64,000 nt of DNA from Gnetum montanum (Eukaryota > Streptophyta > Gnetopsida > Gnetales > Gnetaceae), in NCBI GenBank assembly GCA_015680685.1, contig MNCI01012739.1, positions 69,188 to 133,187 on the forward strand, in the 5' to 3' direction. Numbering within the stretch: the first letter of the stretch is position 1; each line of letters opens with the position of its first letter. The notes beneath the pieces were generated by a model. The model saw only the letters and a list, made by a program, of their open reading frames with translations, did no database searches and had not been told where the DNA came from. The position numbers and the translations under genes are program-made. Of this stretch, positions 35,968 through 46,645 are shown one piece after another.

Positions 35968-37923
35968 AAATGATGATCTTGCTCATTATTTCATATCTCC
36001 CCCTTTCAACTCAGTCATGGGAGAGATGGCCACCTATGCTGACCAATCAAGGCCCTCAGTTCCTTTTTAAGTTTTTGTTTTACACATTTTTTTTTTGCAA
36101 ATTTCTTTAACTTTTCTTATTTTTGTTTTGCAACATCGTTCATACTTTTTTTTTTTATTTGTGTGTTTATTTATGTTTTTCAGTTTGTCACCTAATAAGT
36201 GCTCCTCAAGATGGTATGAACTGTATTCCATTGATTGCTAATGTTTGGTTTTTACCTTTGAGTTATGATGTTGATACTAAGGTATGGTTCTCTTGATATA
36301 ATAGGCAATGAGTCCACATCATCCATACATCCATGAATTTCTATGGTCTCTCTTGGCTTGGAACTGTACAGTCCCTTTCTTTCAATAATAAGAACTATCA
36401 ACGAATTGGTGACTGGGCATTTCTCAAACTAAGGAAGGACTCAAGGATTGAAAAGGGTGTGACTTCAAGGGGATTTGATACATTTTTGCTAGCCATTCTC
36501 TTGGGTTCTTGGATGTTTCCTTCTTGAGTTTCCTTACCATTCTTATGATTACTCCATTATCGGGAAGCTGAGCCAATAAAAATAATAAGTCTTTGCATGG
36601 TGTAGTTCTCACGCAAAAAAAAACAAGTGAAAAGTGAGAATTCAAAGCACATCCCTTAGATGAAATAATCATCTAGGCTACAAGCACTGGTTATGGAACT
36701 AAACAAACATGTTCCCACTAACTAAGGCCCTCTCTCACTTCCTACTTTCTTCTTTCTTGTTTCATTGGAATGGTGGTGACTTTTTGGCAGGAGCATTCTT
36801 ATTACCTCAAGTGGATGGATTGACCAAATGTATTAATGCGAAGTCACTGAATGTGGATTGTTTGAGGCTGGATTTGGAATGAGATCTACTAAGTCACATT
36901 AACCATTAATACACAAGGGGTTGTACACCACCTTGTTCTTGAGATTCCATTCCATTCTCTCCCTCCCATCCTTCTTTCTCCATTTTTCACCTCATTTCCG
37001 GTTGTATCAATAGTCCATATTTTGGTTGATGCATTGTTTTCTTTTTGGTAAATTCTTGTGGTTAAGACTTTAAATTTTTTTTCCAATTGACATTCCTAGA
37101 GCCTACAGACTGTTTAAATGTGGGATTGTCAGGGCATTAAGGGCATGAGCCTGCTTTGGGGAGGACCCACTGGCATTCCTATTTGGTGCATCCGTTAATT
37201 TCTTTCCCTTAAACATTTCACAATCACCATTTATTTTGTTCATCTCCATCTTTAACATCCATTTTATTAACATTGACATTGTTTCTTTTTCTCCATCTTT
37301 CGTATTCCTTATATTTTTCCATTCTATTACTACCAAAGGATCGCTCTTAGTCATGGGGGTCTTGGTCTAAATTTTTCAATTTTCTCTTAACCCCTACACC
37401 TTGGGTAGTCACCAATGTTATACCTCCAAAATCTGCATTAGCCATATGACAACTCAACCAATGGACTATACACTGAGGCAAGGTATCAACTGTGTTTCAA
37501 TTCATTTACCCTTGCTAATTTAAGATTATGTTGTGTGTGCAAATGGTAATTATACACCAATAGATTGGATCTGGAGGGAACACTTGGAATGGACTGGTGC
37601 TAGAGTAGTTATGCAAGGAACAAGATTGATGGCATGATTATGGATGGACAATGGAAGGCGCAATCCTGGAATTGGCAGCAATAGACTTCTTCTTTTCTCT
37701 CTCTCTCTATCTCTTCTCTCTCAGCTACCAAATAAGGTTGGATGTCAAATGTGTATAGTGTTCACTCTTATTGTCATGAACACTAATTTTTTCATGTATT
37801 ATAATGATGATCCTTTCACATGTCACCCCATTCACCATTAGTATCATTCAAGTCAATAATCCCATACCTTCCCTATATTTTGTAAGGAACTCGAGGATGA
37901 GTTTTCATTCAGTCATGGGGGTA
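35968..37923 (+). other. Element 2 tail with three polypurine-like motifs
   Basis: Non-coding tail shared with elements 1, 3 and 4. CAGTCATGGG-type motifs occur at 36011-36025, 37347-37360 and 37910-37923; the last is the polypurine tract directly before the 3' LTR. The splice donor position reads AAAGGATCG (GT lost) and the acceptor GTGTGTGCAA (AG lost) before ATGG at 37543. A CT microsatellite is at 37695-37730. A T-rich low-complexity block is at 36080-36180. Confidence 0.65.
37543..37841 (+). pseudogene. Short post-pol frame, shifted copy
   Basis: From ATGG at 37543 the translation has stops and a shift but matches the 95-codon frame of element 3: NTWNGLVL against NTWNGVVL, MDNGRRNPGIGS against MDNERRDLGVGS, and VMNTNFF...NDDPFTCH against VMNTSIF...NDDPFTCH. 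It is not related in sequence to the 800-codon frame of element 4. It could be a short protein or only conserved non-coding sequence. Confidence 0.4.
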
Positions 37924-38597
37924 TGATGAGCCACGATATCGTGTACACGATATCACGTCCGCCCCTGCAATATCACATACGCGATATCACAGCCCACCAT
38001 CATGCCTATAAATAAGAGGTGGCTTTCTCTTGTTCACATATCTAGATTTAGACCCTTAGCCGAACTATAGCAGTTTTACCATTCCAGAGTTAGAATAATT
38101 TCCATGTGCCGGTAGTAGGAGTCTTAAAGTGAACGGATCTTTATTCGAGCAAATTGTACCTGAGCACACATTTGTGTATGATAATAAAGATGAACTTTTT
38201 GATAAACCTTGTAGCATGTGGACTAAGCTAAATAGGAATTAATTATTGTTAATTGTTTAAATGCTTTCCTAGATAATTAATCTCTCTCAACCCTTGGTTC
38301 TCCTANACAATTAGAACTTAGTTAGTGAATAGTTAATATAAGTTAGTAACTTAGTTCTCTTCACCTTACCCTATTAGTGTAAAGACATTAAAAGACAAAA
38401 GATATAAAAATCATATACCTCAAGCTTACTTAACCATACAACCGTGACAATACAAGTAAGTTTGGGAAGACAGCGATTGATTAACCTTAAGTGTTCCATT
38501 AAGGCGCGTGAGCACTTAGTCCTTGGAGTTCAACCAGATCGCACGTGAGACGCTCATATTCGTATGGTTGAGTGTAGGGGTACCTTGCCACTCATCA
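37924..38597 (+). mobile_element. 3' LTR of element 2 (collapsed by an N)
   Basis: TGATGAGCCACG to CCACTCATCA, 674 bp with an N at 38306 where about 180 bp appears missing. A perfect 20-bp palindrome, GATATCGTGTACACGATATC, at 37935-37954 has no counterpart in the 5' LTR. TATAAATA is at 38007-38014. Followed by AAGAT. Confidence 0.9.
38007..38014 (+). promoter_or_regulatory. TATA box of element 2 3' LTR
   Basis: TATAAATA in GCCTATAAATAAG context, about 85 bp into the LTR. It would act outward into 3' flanking DNA. Confidence 0.65.
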
Positions 38598-41500
38598 AAG
38601 ATCTAACATAATTACTTAAAAATGATCATTTTAAATAATCATTATTTGACTAAATGAAATACTATCCTTGATTAGTAAAGTAATAATCAAAAGATGTAAA
38701 ATGATGAGTAATTTCTTTTTCTAGAAACATATTATAAGTTATTTTGGCATTAATTTTTTTTTAAAATGCAAGAAAGAATACCTTGAAACATTTGAATTAT
38801 ACTCTCCTTCAAAATACATTGTAACATAAAGAAAATATAAACTAGCAAAAAAGAAATCATTCTTGTAATAGAAATATAAGTAAGCCTATAACTTCATTAT
38901 CAAATATAAATACATCATGCTTAAATTACAAAAAGGAAAATGTTTTTAAACCAATATCATTAATTAGTAAATGAGTTTATATTTATATTTAATAAACTAT
39001 CAAGAATAGTAGCAGATGAATCTTCCCTTAACTTGTGAGCTATGTCTTTCACCATGGACTCAAAAGGTTGTAAATTACTTGATGGTGACACTAGAACATT
39101 GGGGCAAGGCCTTGAAAACTTATAATTAGAGGACTTCTTGAAAATTTCTTTTTCCACTTCATTGTACACTGCCAAGAGAGATGATGAGTCCATGGTGGAT
39201 ACAAGTAGTAGTTCACAACATAATTCTAAAATAGATGATAGTAAATTCCTATAATGAATATTAAACTCATCTATCACAGCTTGTTTTTGTAGATTTTTCA
39301 TTGTGATATTTAGCCTTTCCTTCCCCTCATTAAAAGTATCTACGAGAGTATCCTTCTACATAGTTAAATCTACAATTTATTTTTTTGCATCCTTTAAATC
39401 TTGTAAAAGTGTGAAGTTCCTATTTTCCCATACAGGCTTATCTATTTCTAACTCCATGATATTTACCATTGGTTCATAAACTCTATTTTCCAATTTGATA
39501 TCAAAATGAGAGCTCATAGTGTTTCTTTCTTTCTTTCACCCTTCAAGTTCTATCGCCTATTTCTTAGCTAATCTAAGGGCATCATCTACCTCTATTTTGA
39601 ATTTTTCAAAAGATCTAGCGTATGTTTCTTTATCTTCATACACTTTTCTTAAATCTTTATTTAATGATTCATTTTGTGCTAGAGTGGTGCTAAAGACCTA
39701 TTATTTATTATTCAACATTGAAATGGTATCCTATTATAATGTAATTTATAATTATCAAAGCATAGAGTAAATCATTATCTACTGCAATAGAGAAGAATTT
39801 AGCCAAATAAATAATATCCTTGTTGACTATGCTTTGGATGGCTATTGGATAATTCTCTTTATAAAATTTCTCAATATATTTCCAACTGGCCTCATTGTAT
39901 AATAACTCTTTCATAGGTCTCTTCTCCACTATAGTTTTAAAGAAGTTCAATGTTACTTCATAATGAGTAACCTTATTTTCAAAGCTACAATGATGCATAA
40001 TTAAGCTCACTATGGATATGAATAAGTAATTAGATTGTGGCATATTCCATCCTTCTATCTAAACTTCCTTAAGTTTCTTCAATGAAGTTATCTCTATGAT
40101 TGTCTACTCTTCTTTGAAAAAGGCTTCAAGAAATAATCTTAACAGTAATTATTTGTTTCTATTCTTTAATACTATAGTGACATGTGGTAGTTTAGAATTG
40201 CTAAAAACTTGCATAAAGGTAGGAAGAAGATAATCATAGGAGAAATGTGGGAATAAATAATGACAATAAGTTAATGCATGTTCCTTTAATTCCTTCTTTA
40301 AAAAAGGTCCTATTTATATAGCTATCTTCTTTTACCATGAAATAAAGAAAATTCAGTAGAGGCCATAAGATTGCAGTCTTTCATCTTTAACACAAATATG
40401 ATAGGCAATAATGTTTTCTAAGCCGGAATATGACATCTTCAACTAAATAATAATTTTGAATTCTTTCTATCTTTAACACAAATATGATAGGCAATAATGT
40501 TTTCTAAGTCAGAATATGACATCTTCAACTAAATAATAATTTTGATGGTATCAGTGGTACATGATTTTTCCCACTCTTACTAGTTCACAAAGCATTTAAC
40601 AAGTTAGTATCTCAAAAACATGACTTTTTTAAAAGCAAAATTCATTTTCATCATCTAAAAATAAAACTAAATAAATCTCTTCTAAATTCTGAAAAACCAT
40701 CTAGTCTTTTCAAACTAGAAAATGAACCAACTATTATTATATGTTCAAATAAAATTTTCAACTAATGATTTATCTTTTAAAACCACAAACTTTATAAATG
40801 GTATTTTTTGGACCTTTTAATACAATGTCAAATCAAAGTGGTGATACTACACATTGATTCTTGAGGTTAGGTACCTTATAGCTGACATTAGTCTTATTAA
40901 ATCAAAGTACAAGCAATAGTACCAATTGTGTGACAAGACTAAAATCAAAGTTGTGATATTACATATTGATCCTTGAGGCCAAGTACATTATTTATTCATC
41001 TTTACTTAATAAAAGGTTAGATCTTTGTGACTTATTAGTTACTGCTTCATATGGTGCTACCATTGCTAACTGAAGTCTACATTTCTTGGAACTTTTTTGT
41101 ACTCTAGAGGATGAGGCTTTACCTTGGAAAGCATCATCATGAATATTTGACTATGGTGATGATGATGGTAATAGTGATAGTGTTCCAAATACATCATGTT
41201 TTGAAGAATTTGAAGTGGATGCCTTGATATCATAATTTCTCTTAAATGAGCTTGATGTTTAATTATAACCTCTCCCATCACAAGTCATTTTCTCAAACAA
41301 TTAGTAAATAACCTATAAATTTTCTGGATTTAATAACAAATTTGTAAAAGGCACAAAACTTGAATTGTGCATAATTTAATTAATTGTCCCTTAAATAAAG
41401 ACACAACAATGAATAAATTTAAAGTCAATGAAGAAACTACTAATAAATGGTATATTTCTTAAAATTTACATAATATATAAAAACTTAAATTTTTGTATAA

Positions 41501-41767
41501 CAAATTTCAGAATTTAAGAAACCAAGGATTAAATGACTTACCATAAACACATTAAGAGTAGAGAATTAGTGCTAAACAGCAAAAAAATAAGGTTTGTTGT
41601 AGTTTTAGTTACATGGAGGGGACTCTCAGTTATTTTCTTGGGGTTGTAGGGGATAAAAATAAAATATTTAGTTTTAGTGTTTATACTTACCATTGCATTT
41701 ATTGTAGTCACAAACTTTCTCACTATAGTAAGCTTATAGTGTTAGTGATGAAACTCAACATAAACTT
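38598..41767 (-). pseudogene. Minus-strand coding relic of unknown class
   Basis: A set of minus-strand frames in at least two phases. A serine/lysine-rich start lies near 41290 (TSSSLKRNYD, SSRVQKSSKKC). A middle frame at 39708-40043 begins MPQSNYLFISIVSLIMHHCS and has FLYKENYPIAIQS-like helices. A C-terminal helical frame at 38960-39301 (MKNLQKQAVIDEFNIHY, VEKEIFKKSSNY) extends upstream in frame to about 39360. I recognise no RT, integrase or protease motif. Position downstream of a primer-like site at 41768-41779 suggests an LTR element product, but the family is unknown. Confidence 0.45.
40383..40545. repeat. 86-bp tandem duplication
   Basis: Two near-identical units start ATCTTTAACACAAATATGAT at 40383 and 40469. 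Visible differences are two transitions (GCCGG against GTCAG). As 86 is not a multiple of three it breaks any frame crossing it. Confidence 0.9.
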
Positions 41768-41779
41768 ACTCTGATACCA
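41768..41779 (-). other. Primer-binding site, tRNA-iMet type, minus strand
   Basis: Minus-strand TGGTATCAGAGT, eleven of twelve bases of the classic initiator-Met site. It directly adjoins CTTAACA, a typical LTR end, at 41780 on the plus strand. Confidence 0.7.
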
Positions 41780-42896
41780 TGTTAAGTTTTTCGATAGAAT
41801 AAACATAAGGTCTAAGGAAATAGGTAACAAATTATGTTAACTCTAATCAATGTAGTACTATGAATGCATAACTTGCTAAAAGTACATTGAAAGGTGTAAG
41901 ACATAGATTGAGATACATATCCAAACAATTAATTAATCTTAGAATAAAATTGTATATGTATTTGAATATAAAAATAAGTATATATCATCATGTTAATTAG
42001 TAGAATAGACATGAAAAATAGTTAACAATTCATTAATAAGTATTTTTTAAAAAAATAAATATTTATTAATCATACTATAACAAACATCACCATGACAATG
42101 ATCCCATCATTACAATGTAAATTTCAAAGTTCATAGTATTGCTTAATATAGACCTTATTTTAAATGTTGAGCTTGTTAAAATAAACCAAATTCTTAACAT
42201 ATTAGAATCTTGAATAGTTAAAGTTTTGTCAAAAATATGCAAAAGAACAAAAATTGGAATTTTTAAAGGCATTAATGCTATAGAGAATCTAGTAATCAAA
42301 CCAAGTAATCCATTGATTATATCTAAGAAGAGATGAAATATGGATAATGTCAAGTTTGCACTATGTACTACAAAGATGTGGATACTTAATAGCTCATGGT
42401 TCATTATTAATAAGAATCCACCAAGGAGATATCATATCAAGAATAGAAGCATGAACTATGAAATTTTTAAAATTGCTAATAAAACTCCTAGCCTTTCATA
42501 TATGTTTTATAGAAATAGAGCCTAAGATAGTTATACCTTTTGTAAAAATAATCTAGTCTAAAAAATGAATATTTTTCAAGTAACCACTACTTTTAGGATA
42601 ACACATTTCAATGTGCCTATAGAAAAAAAGCTTCTAAGACTCCATATTAGTTAAGCACTTTGTCATCCAATTGAAACATAAGATAATACCTTACTTATAA
42701 CAACTCACCAAGCCTAAGCCACTATCCTCTTTGTGAGGAGTGCAAATATGTCGAGTGTTTAGTGTGAATGTATTTATTCCTTCTACATGTTCCTTGGTGT
42801 GGTGTGCTTATCTTTGTGTTGTCTTTGTTTCTAAGTTGTAGTTGAGTTGAAGTTATGTGATATAAGGTAAAAGTCATTAGAGCTAGTATAAGACAT
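41780..42896 (-). mobile_element. Putative 5' LTR (minus strand) interrupted by element 3
   Basis: Plus strand begins TGTTAAG beside the primer site. TGTTA...TAACA ends are common in Copia-type LTRs, but the far end was not found: element 3 inserted at 42897, and the sequence may continue from 49970. Contains no recognised frame. Confidence 0.4.
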
Positions 42897-43682
42897 TGAT
42901 GAGTGGTGAGGTACCCCTACACTCAACCATACGAATACGAGCGTAACACGCGCGATCCAGTCGAACTCCACAGACTAAGTGCCTACATGCCTCATCGAAC
43001 ACTTAAGGTTAATTATTCATTGTCTTCCCAGACTTACTTGTAGTTGTCACGGTGTATGGTTAAGTAAGTCTGTATGTTTTATCTCCTATTCTAGAGAGGT
43101 GAAGGGTTGAAGAGATTAACTAACTAACTAAGCTTTAACCTAGCGTCAGCATCCGTTCCCACTTACCGTTCACACCCTAAACCAATGCAACCATGGTTAC
43201 CAAACACTAATCATTACTGGGATCACCACGCATAATGCACGTGCTCGAAGCAGTCATACTGAAGCACTTAACTAGGAGAGAAGGGTTGAGAAAGATTTAA
43301 TTCCTAATAAAGCATGTGAATGGAAAATAGTAAATAACAATAAATAAAATCCTAATTAGCTTATTCCATGTACTGCAAGGTTTATCCAGGAAGTTCATCT
43401 TTATTTTTGTACACAAACTTGTGTTCAGGTACAATGTCTACTTGAATAAAGATATGTTCACTTTAGGACTCCTACTGCAAGCACATGAAAAATATTCTAT
43501 CTCTGGAGTGATCAATCTGCCAGAGTTTCACTACGGTCTATGCCTAGGATGGAAAACAAGGGAGAGCCACCTCTTATTTATAGACTTTGTGGCGCATCGT
43601 GACATCATGTACGCGATATCGTGGGGGATGACGCGATATCACATACGCAATATCGTGGCCCATGCGATATCATGTCCCATCA
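42897..43682 (-). mobile_element. 3' LTR of element 3
   Basis: 786 bp on the minus strand. TATAAATA at 43575-43582, U3 with GATATC palindromes at 43605-43675. It is about 70 bp shorter than its partner, with fewer U3 units and a shorter block near 43070-43130. Followed inward by the complement of AGTCATGGGGGTA (43683-43695). Confidence 0.9.
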
Positions 43683-43754
43683 TACCCCCATGACTAAATA
43701 AAAACTCGTCCTTGAGTTCCTTACAAAATATTGGGACGGTATGGGATTATTGAC

Positions 43755-44042
43755 TCAAATGGAACTAATGGAATGACATGTGAACGGATCATCATTACAA
43801 GACAAGAAAATACTGGTGTTCATGACAACAAGAGTGAACACCTTATTACATTTGACATCAGGCCTCATTTGGCAACTAAGAAAGAGAGAGAGAGAAGTGT
43901 TGCTACTGCCAACGCCCAGATCACGCCTTTCATTGTCCATCTGTAAGAGCGTCATCGATCTTACTCCTTGCATAGCTTCTTTCAGCACTACTCCATTCCA
44001 AGTGTTCCTTCCAAATCCAATCCGTTGTTGCATGATTTCCAT
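43755..44042 (-). CDS. Short post-pol ORF, 95 codons
   Basis: Starts ATGG at 44042 immediately after GTGTGTGCAG, a strong acceptor-like end. The frame is open for 95 codons: NTWNGVVLKEAMQG, MDNERRDLGVGSS, SLSLFLSCQM and VFTLVVMNTSIF...NDDPFTCH. The sequence is shared with a shifted copy at 37543-37841. There is no known domain and only a weak hydrophobic patch. It sits where element 4 has its 800-codon ORF and may be a replacement or a remnant. It is possibly not a real protein. Confidence 0.4.
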   Translation of the reverse strand: MEIMQQRIGFGRNTWNGVVLKEAMQGVRSMTLLQMDNERRDLGVGSSNTSLSLFLSCQMRPDVKCNKVFTLVVMNTSIFLSCNDDPFTCHSISSI

Positions 44043-44247
44043 CTGCACACACAACACAATTTTTGTATTAGCAAGGGTAAATGAATTTCAATGTAGTTGA
44101 TACCTTGCTTCGATGAAAGGTCCATTGGCTCGGTTGTGGTATGGCTATTACAGATCTGGAGATATAATATTGGTGACTACTGAAGGTGTAGGGGTTAGGA
44201 GAAAATCAAAAAAATTGGGCCCTGTACCCACAGGACTAATCACAAAC
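44043..44247 (-). other. Candidate leader intron of element 3
   Basis: Minus strand GAG|GTTTGTGA at 44247 to GTGTGTGCAG| at 44043, 205 nt, pyrimidine/T-rich before the acceptor. Equivalent to 61295-61586 in element 4. Confidence 0.4.
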
Positions 44248-45835
44248 CTCCGGTAGCATTAAAATGGAGAAAGAAAAGGAATAAGAAAGAGAAAGAAAAA
44301 GGGACAACGATGACATCGATGAAATGCATGTCAAGATAGAAATGAACAAAATAAAATTAATTGCAAAAATTTTAGGGAAAATAATTCAACTAGTGCACCA
44401 ACTAGGAATGTCAGTGGGTCCTCCCCAAAGCAGGCTCATGCCCTTAATGCCCTGACAAACCCACATTCAAAGAGTCCGTAGGCTTAGGGAATGTCATTTA
44501 AAACAAGAGTTAAAGTCTTAACTGCAAGAATTTACCAAAAAGAAAACAATGCATCTACTAAAATATACACTAATGATACAACCGACAATGAGGTGAATAA
44601 TGGAGAGAAGGATGGAGAGAAGAGAATGGAATGGAATCCCAAGAACAAGGTGGTGTACAGCCCCTTGTGTAGTTCATGGTTAATGTAACTTAGCAAATCT
44701 CATTCCAACTCCAGCCTCAAACCAACCACATCCAGTGACTTCGCATTAATGCATTTGGTCAATCCATCCACTTGGGTAACAAAAATGCCTTCACCCAAGA
44801 GCCACCACCATTCTGACAAAACAAGGAGGAGAGAATGGGAAGTGAGAAGGGCCTTAGTTAGAGGGAACATTTTTATTTTGAGCTTCATAACCAGTGCATG
44901 TAGCCCAAAGGATTATTTTTTCTAAGGGGTGTGCTTTGAATTCTCACTTTTTTCTTTTTTCTTTTTTTTGTTTTATGTGTTTATGCGTGAGAACCACACC
45001 ATGCAAAGATGTTGTTTTTTTTATTTGCTCAGCTTCCCGATAATTGGGTAATTTCGAAGCAGCAAGAAAACTCAAGAAGAAAACATCCAAGCACCCAAGA
45101 GAATGGCCAACACAAATGCATCAAGTTCCCTTGAAGTCACACCCTTTGCAATCCTTGAGTCCTTCCTTAGTTTGAGAAATGCCCAGTCACCAATTCGTTA
45201 GAGTTCTTATTAGAAAGGGACTGTACATTTCCAAGTTGAGAGAAACCATAGAAACTGGTGGATGAATGGATGAAGTGAACTCATTGCCTTCCATAGCAAA
45301 AGAACATACCTTAGTATCAACATCATGACTTAAAGGTAAAAACCAAACATTAGCAGTCAAGTTGAAAATAGTTCATACCATCATGAAGAACACTTATTGG
45401 AGACAAACTTACAAGGTGGATCACACACACACACACATACACACAACAAATGAAAAAGTATAACGATGATGTAAGAAAAAAACAAGAAAAGTTAAAGAAA
45501 TTGTAAAACAAAAACATGTAAAATCAAAAATGTGGAAAACAAAAATATGTAAAAAAAAATGTATAAAACAAAAATGTGTAAAAAAAATTAAAAATAACTA
45601 AGGCCCCAAATGATTAGCATAGGTGGCCATCTCCCCCATGACTGAATTGCAAGGGAGAGATCCAAAATAATGAGTGTCTATTTGAATTTCTTAGAAGTGC
45701 CCAACTTCTCCCAATTGGTGTTCTTGGATTAAGGGGTGGAAGTTGGCGACGCTCATATTCCAAGGTATATATGCCTTCATTATGAGCATGAGTTGCTTCC
45801 TCAGTTTGTTCCATGCATATTTGTCAATTGCTCTT

Positions 45836-46633
45836 TCAACTAGCTGTCAACCATGGGGTATCTACTACTTGTTGTGTGGTTGCTACATACAAGCATCTTT
45901 GTCTCACAGTTTCAAGGGCACACCTATTGCATGGAGGAGATGTTGTGCATTCCTCCATGTCATCACTCGATGAATCACTGTATGTGATGCATGAAACTTT
46001 TCTCTTCTCAATCTTTCCATAAATGTTTACCTTAGAGATTTCCAAGGAAAGATCATGAATTCCTAGGCATGCGTCTACTATACTCATCCATGCCCTTCCC
46101 ATTATAATTGGGAAGTCCCCTTCATTGTTGTTAACTTCAATCACTAGGAAATTAGATGGGTAGGACCAACCACACATAGTGGTAATGATGTCCTCCACCA
46201 ATCCCAAGGGAATGGTGATGGACTGGTCTACCAGCTCTAGTTGGATTTTGCTCTTCTTAAGTTGGGGTAGGTTCCAGGCTTGACACATCTCTCGTGAAAT
46301 TAGGTTGACTTTGGAACCTGAGTCAATAAGAGCCTTATGTGGTTTGTTCCTGGTGACTTGGAGATAGATCAAGGGACTTCCAGGGTTAGACATTTTCCTG
46401 GGAAGGTGTCCTACCTTGATCCAATCAGTTACAGTATGTGTTAACATAACCATATGCGTTAAGCTCTGATGTTGGATTGAAGGGAGCCCCGAAGCCTTGT
46501 GTGTTGGAGGAGCATACCTAGACTCAACCGCTTGTTGTTGTGAGAGCCTGTCTGGGCTTTTGGTTCTAAATAAGGGTCTTCTCTTTTTATGGTTGTCAAC
46601 ACTAGCAATGGTTTGAATGTTTATAGCTCTCAT
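45836..46633 (-). CDS. Element 3 retropepsin with gag C-terminus, open 265 codons
   Basis: An uninterrupted stretch of the gag-PR frame. It starts in the gag tail (MRAINIQTIASVDNHKKRRP), then GHLPRKMSNPGSPLIYLQV and the active site ALIDSGSKVNLIS (GAC complement at 46322-46324). LPQLKKSKIQLELVDQS, GLVEDIITTMCGWSY, GDFPIIMGRAWMS and LSLEISKVN follow, and the stretch ends after SDSSSDD and VATTQQ. All protease landmarks seen in the group are intact. The first Met is not necessarily a start, because the same phase is coding upstream. It would process Gag. Preservation here, against NSG and NSS in elements 1 and 4, is notable. Confidence 0.8.
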   Translation of the reverse strand: MRAINIQTIASVDNHKKRRPLFRTKSPDRLSQQQAVESRYAPPTHKASGLPSIQHQSLTHMVMLTHTVTDWIKVGHLPRKMSNPGSPLIYLQVTRNKPHKALIDSGSKVNLISREMCQAWNLPQLKKSKIQLELVDQSITIPLGLVEDIITTMCGWSYPSNFLVIEVNNNEGDFPIIMGRAWMSIVDACLGIHDLSLEISKVNIYGKIEKRKVSCITYSDSSSDDMEECTTSPPCNRCALETVRQRCLYVATTQQVVDTPWLTAS

Positions 46634-46645
46634 AGTGTGGCGTTG

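Larger units (their letters stand above)
31797..38597 (+). mobile_element. Element 2: pol-less gag-PR Athila/Tat-type element
   Basis: 6,801 bp as assembled, bounded by AAGAT on both sides (31792-31796, 38598-38602), a perfect target duplication. It has a tRNA-Asp-type primer site, gag and a protease with intact DSG, then passes within a few codons from the protease-RT linker to the extreme end of integrase and the tail. RT, RNase H and integrase are absent. LTRs keep CpG-rich palindromes. A single N in each LTR hides missing sequence. The intact target repeats show that it, or its pol-less parent, was integrated by enzymes supplied in trans, unless the deletion occurred after insertion; element 3 argues against that. 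Confidence 0.9.
43683..45640 (-). other. Element 3 tail
   Basis: Shared tail sequence. Polypurine-like motifs: CAGTCATGGGGG near 45636-45650, a mutated TTAGTCCTGTGGGT near 44223-44236, and AGTCATGGGGGTA at the LTR. An AC microsatellite is at 45422-45446 and an A-rich block with AAAACAAAAATGT units at 45500-45590. Confidence 0.6.
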
